64,000 bases of DNA from Streptomyces toyocaensis (lineage in GTDB: Bacteria; Actinomycetota; Actinomycetes; Streptomycetales; Streptomycetaceae), in the NCBI RefSeq assembly GCF_000725125.1, contig NZ_JFCB01000034.1, positions 1-64,000 on the forward strand. The letters run 5' to 3'. The notes below the pieces were generated by a model. The model was not told the origin of the DNA. It did no database searches and saw only the letters and a program-made list of their open reading frames with translations. This document shows, one piece after another, positions 62,494-64,000 of this stretch (its first letter is position 1; each line of letters opens with the position of its first letter). The position numbers and the translations under genes were made by a program.

Positions 62494-63786
62494 ATGTCGG
62501 AAGCCGCAGCAGCGCCACTCGCCGGGCCGCGGCCGCCGCGCAAGCTCTACCGCAGCAGTGACGGACGCTGGCTCGGTGGCGTGGCGCGGGGGCTGGCCGG
62601 ACACCTCGGGCTGCCCGTGATCTGGGTACGTCTGGTCTTCGTCGGTCTGTTCATGGCCGACGGTCTCGGCGCCCTGCTGTACGCCGCGTTCTGGTTCTTC
62701 GTACCGCTCGGCGTCGGCGGCGTCGACGCGCAGAAGCCGCCCTCCCTGGTGACGACCGAGACCTCGCCGGACGGCCGGCGCCGGCTCGTGACCCGCAGAC
62801 CGGACAAGGGGCAGATCGTCGCCCTGCTCCTCATGGTCGTGGTGGCCATGATCTTCGTGGGCAACGTGAACCTGAGCAACGGGACCCGGGCCTACCTCTG
62901 GCCCACCGTCCTGGTCGGTGCCGGTGTCGCCCTGGTGTGGCGGCAGGCGGACAACGCGCGCCGGGCCCGCTGGATGGAGGTCGGCCGGCGCCGCCGCACG
63001 GTCACGCTGCTGCGGGCCGTGGCCGGTGTGCTGCTGGTGACGGCGGGCGCCTCGGGCATCTTCGTCCTGCGGGGCTCCGGCAGCCATCTCGGCTCGGTGC
63101 TCCAGGCGGCCCTCGCGGTCCTCGTGGGCATAACGCTCCTCGCCGGCCCCTACCTCGTCCGTATGACGCAGGACCTCTCCGAGGAGCGCCTGATGCGCAT
63201 CCGGGCGCAGGAGCGCGCGGAGGTCGCCGCCCACGTCCACGACTCGGTGCTCCACACCCTCACGCTGATCCAGCGCAACGCGGACAACGCGGGCGAGGTG
63301 CGCCGGCTGGCCCGTGCCCAGGAGCGCGACCTGCGCGCCTGGCTCTACAAACCGGAGGGCAACGGCAAGGACGAGGACGACGAACCCGCCACCCTCGCCG
63401 AGGCCGTGAAGCGCAACGCCGCCGAGGTCGAGGACAAGCACGGCGTCCCCCTCGAGGTCGTCGTCGTCGGCGACTGCCCGCTCGACGAGAGAATCGCCGC
63501 ACAGATGCAGGCCGCGCGGGAAGCAATGGTCAACGCCGCCAAGTACGGTGGCGAGGGAGGCGCGGTTCAGGTCTACGCCGAAGTCGAGGGGAAGACGGTC
63601 TTCGTGTCCGTCCGGGACCGCGGTCCGGGCTTCGACCTGGACTCGATACCCGCCGACCGGATGGGCGTCAGGGAATCGATCATCGGCCGCATGGAGCGCA
63701 ACGGCGGCACGGCGCGGCTGCGCGCGGTGCCGGACGGCGGTACGGAGGTCGAGCTGGAGATGGAGAGGGCGGAGAAGACGTCATGA
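62494..63786 (+). CDS. PspC-domain sensor histidine kinase
   Basis: 430 residues from ATG 62494. N-terminal PspC domain (about 15-78, 'LYRSSDGRWLGGVARGLAGH', 'VIWVRLVFVGLFMADGLGAL'), three more membrane helices (about 115-240), then a NarL-type kinase core: 'AEVAAHVHDSVLHTLTLIQR' with the phosphorylated His, and the HATPase with 'AREAMVNAAKYG', 'VRDRGPGFDLDSI' and 'IIGRMERNGGTARL'. The response regulator gene overlaps its stop (ATGA). It should sense envelope stress with the divergent PspC protein. Confidence 0.93.
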   Translation: MSEAAAAPLAGPRPPRKLYRSSDGRWLGGVARGLAGHLGLPVIWVRLVFVGLFMADGLGALLYAAFWFFVPLGVGGVDAQKPPSLVTTETSPDGRRRLVTRRPDKGQIVALLLMVVVAMIFVGNVNLSNGTRAYLWPTVLVGAGVALVWRQADNARRARWMEVGRRRRTVTLLRAVAGVLLVTAGASGIFVLRGSGSHLGSVLQAALAVLVGITLLAGPYLVRMTQDLSEERLMRIRAQERAEVAAHVHDSVLHTLTLIQRNADNAGEVRRLARAQERDLRAWLYKPEGNGKDEDDEPATLAEAVKRNAAEVEDKHGVPLEVVVVGDCPLDERIAAQMQAAREAMVNAAKYGGEGGAVQVYAEVEGKTVFVSVRDRGPGFDLDSIPADRMGVRESIIGRMERNGGTARLRAVPDGGTEVELEMERAEKTS

Positions 63787-64000
63787 GCGAGCCGACCGAG
63801 GCGAACACGGCGGCGGGAGCGGGACAGGGGGCCCAGGCCGCGGAGTCGGCCGGCGGCACCGCCGGGCGGCAGGTCCGCGTCGTTCTCGTCGACGACCACC
63901 GCATGTTCCGCACGGGGGTCCAGGCCGAGATCGGGCAGACCGAGCAGACGGGTGTCGAGGTGGTCGGCGAGGCCGCCGACGTCGACCAGGCGGTCACGGT
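63783..64000 (+). CDS. LuxR-family response regulator, N-terminal part (cut by window end)
   Basis: 72 codons are visible from ATG 63783, overlapping the kinase stop by 4 bases. After a 30-residue Ala/Gly-rich start the receiver domain begins 'RVVLVDDHRMFRTGVQAEIG' with the acidic pair (VDDH). 'VGEAADVDQAV' follows. The phosphorylated Asp and the HTH are beyond the window. Cognate regulator of the PspC-histidine kinase. Confidence 0.92.
   Translation, partial: MSEPTEANTAAGAGQGAQAAESAGGTAGRQVRVVLVDDHRMFRTGVQAEIGQTEQTGVEVVGEAADVDQAVT

Overview
The window is high-G+C actinobacterial chromosome, almost certainly Streptomyces. It carries whiD, bldM, shbA, guaB, a guaB3-type gene, glpD, a run of membrane Ser/Thr kinases, a chorismate mutase and guaA in an order I recall from the S. 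coelicolor groEL1-guaA region. It also has paired CIRCE operators before groES-groEL1, DUF5753/DUF397 pairs, PspC-domain proteins and an LAETG sortase signal.

Layout. 1-3.6 kb: groES-groEL1 under two CIRCE elements, a strong terminator, then an unrecognised protein with a Gly/Asp-rich tail. 3.6-25 kb: an accessory island. It opens with a two-gene Trypco1 plus trypsin/STAND-NTPase/beta-propeller system (8480 down to 3598), followed by a YefM-YoeB toxin-antitoxin pair, an RsbW-like ATPase, a frameshifted antitoxin relic, a HEPN-like protein, a protein with two nuclease-like domains, an EcsC-like protein, a frameshifted HTH/zinc-ribbon gene, DUF5753-DUF397, an integrase-like remnant, several DUF/immunity-type genes and gene relics. 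The island ends in a dead insertion element (21103-23866) whose matched 20-bp terminal inverted repeats enclose two extra genes, next to a deletion scar joining the 3' parts of a tetR and a cocE gene. 24.9-28.8 kb: small metabolic genes (chloramphenicol phosphotransferase-like, ester-cyclase-like, SDR, MOSC, LysR).

28.9-34.7 kb: developmental and purine core: whiD and bldM (divergent, with a textbook sigma-BldN promoter for bldM), the ECF sigma factor shbA, guaB and guaB3. 35.2-38.4 kb: a nucleotide-sugar-dehydrogenase homologue lacking its catalytic Cys and Lys, and glpD. 38.4-49.2 kb: a secreted serine hydrolase, then five consecutive kinase-family membrane proteins, one a pseudokinase and four with comparable extracytoplasmic domains. 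49.4-58.2 kb: succinic semialdehyde dehydrogenase, GMC oxidoreductase, an LAETG surface protein, chorismate mutase with a probable leader-peptide attenuator, guaA, a PPOX protein and a class II aldolase. 58.4-64 kb: a membrane protein, DoxX, and a divergent PspC locus with a PspC-histidine kinase and the start of its response regulator, cut by the window end.

How the genes fit together: the core links chaperone control, sporulation (whiD, bldM, kinases), GMP synthesis (guaB, guaB3, guaA) and envelope sensing. The island looks like a defence and mobile-DNA hotspot with both intact and decaying modules. All functions were assigned by reading motifs and from memory of families; no database search was run.
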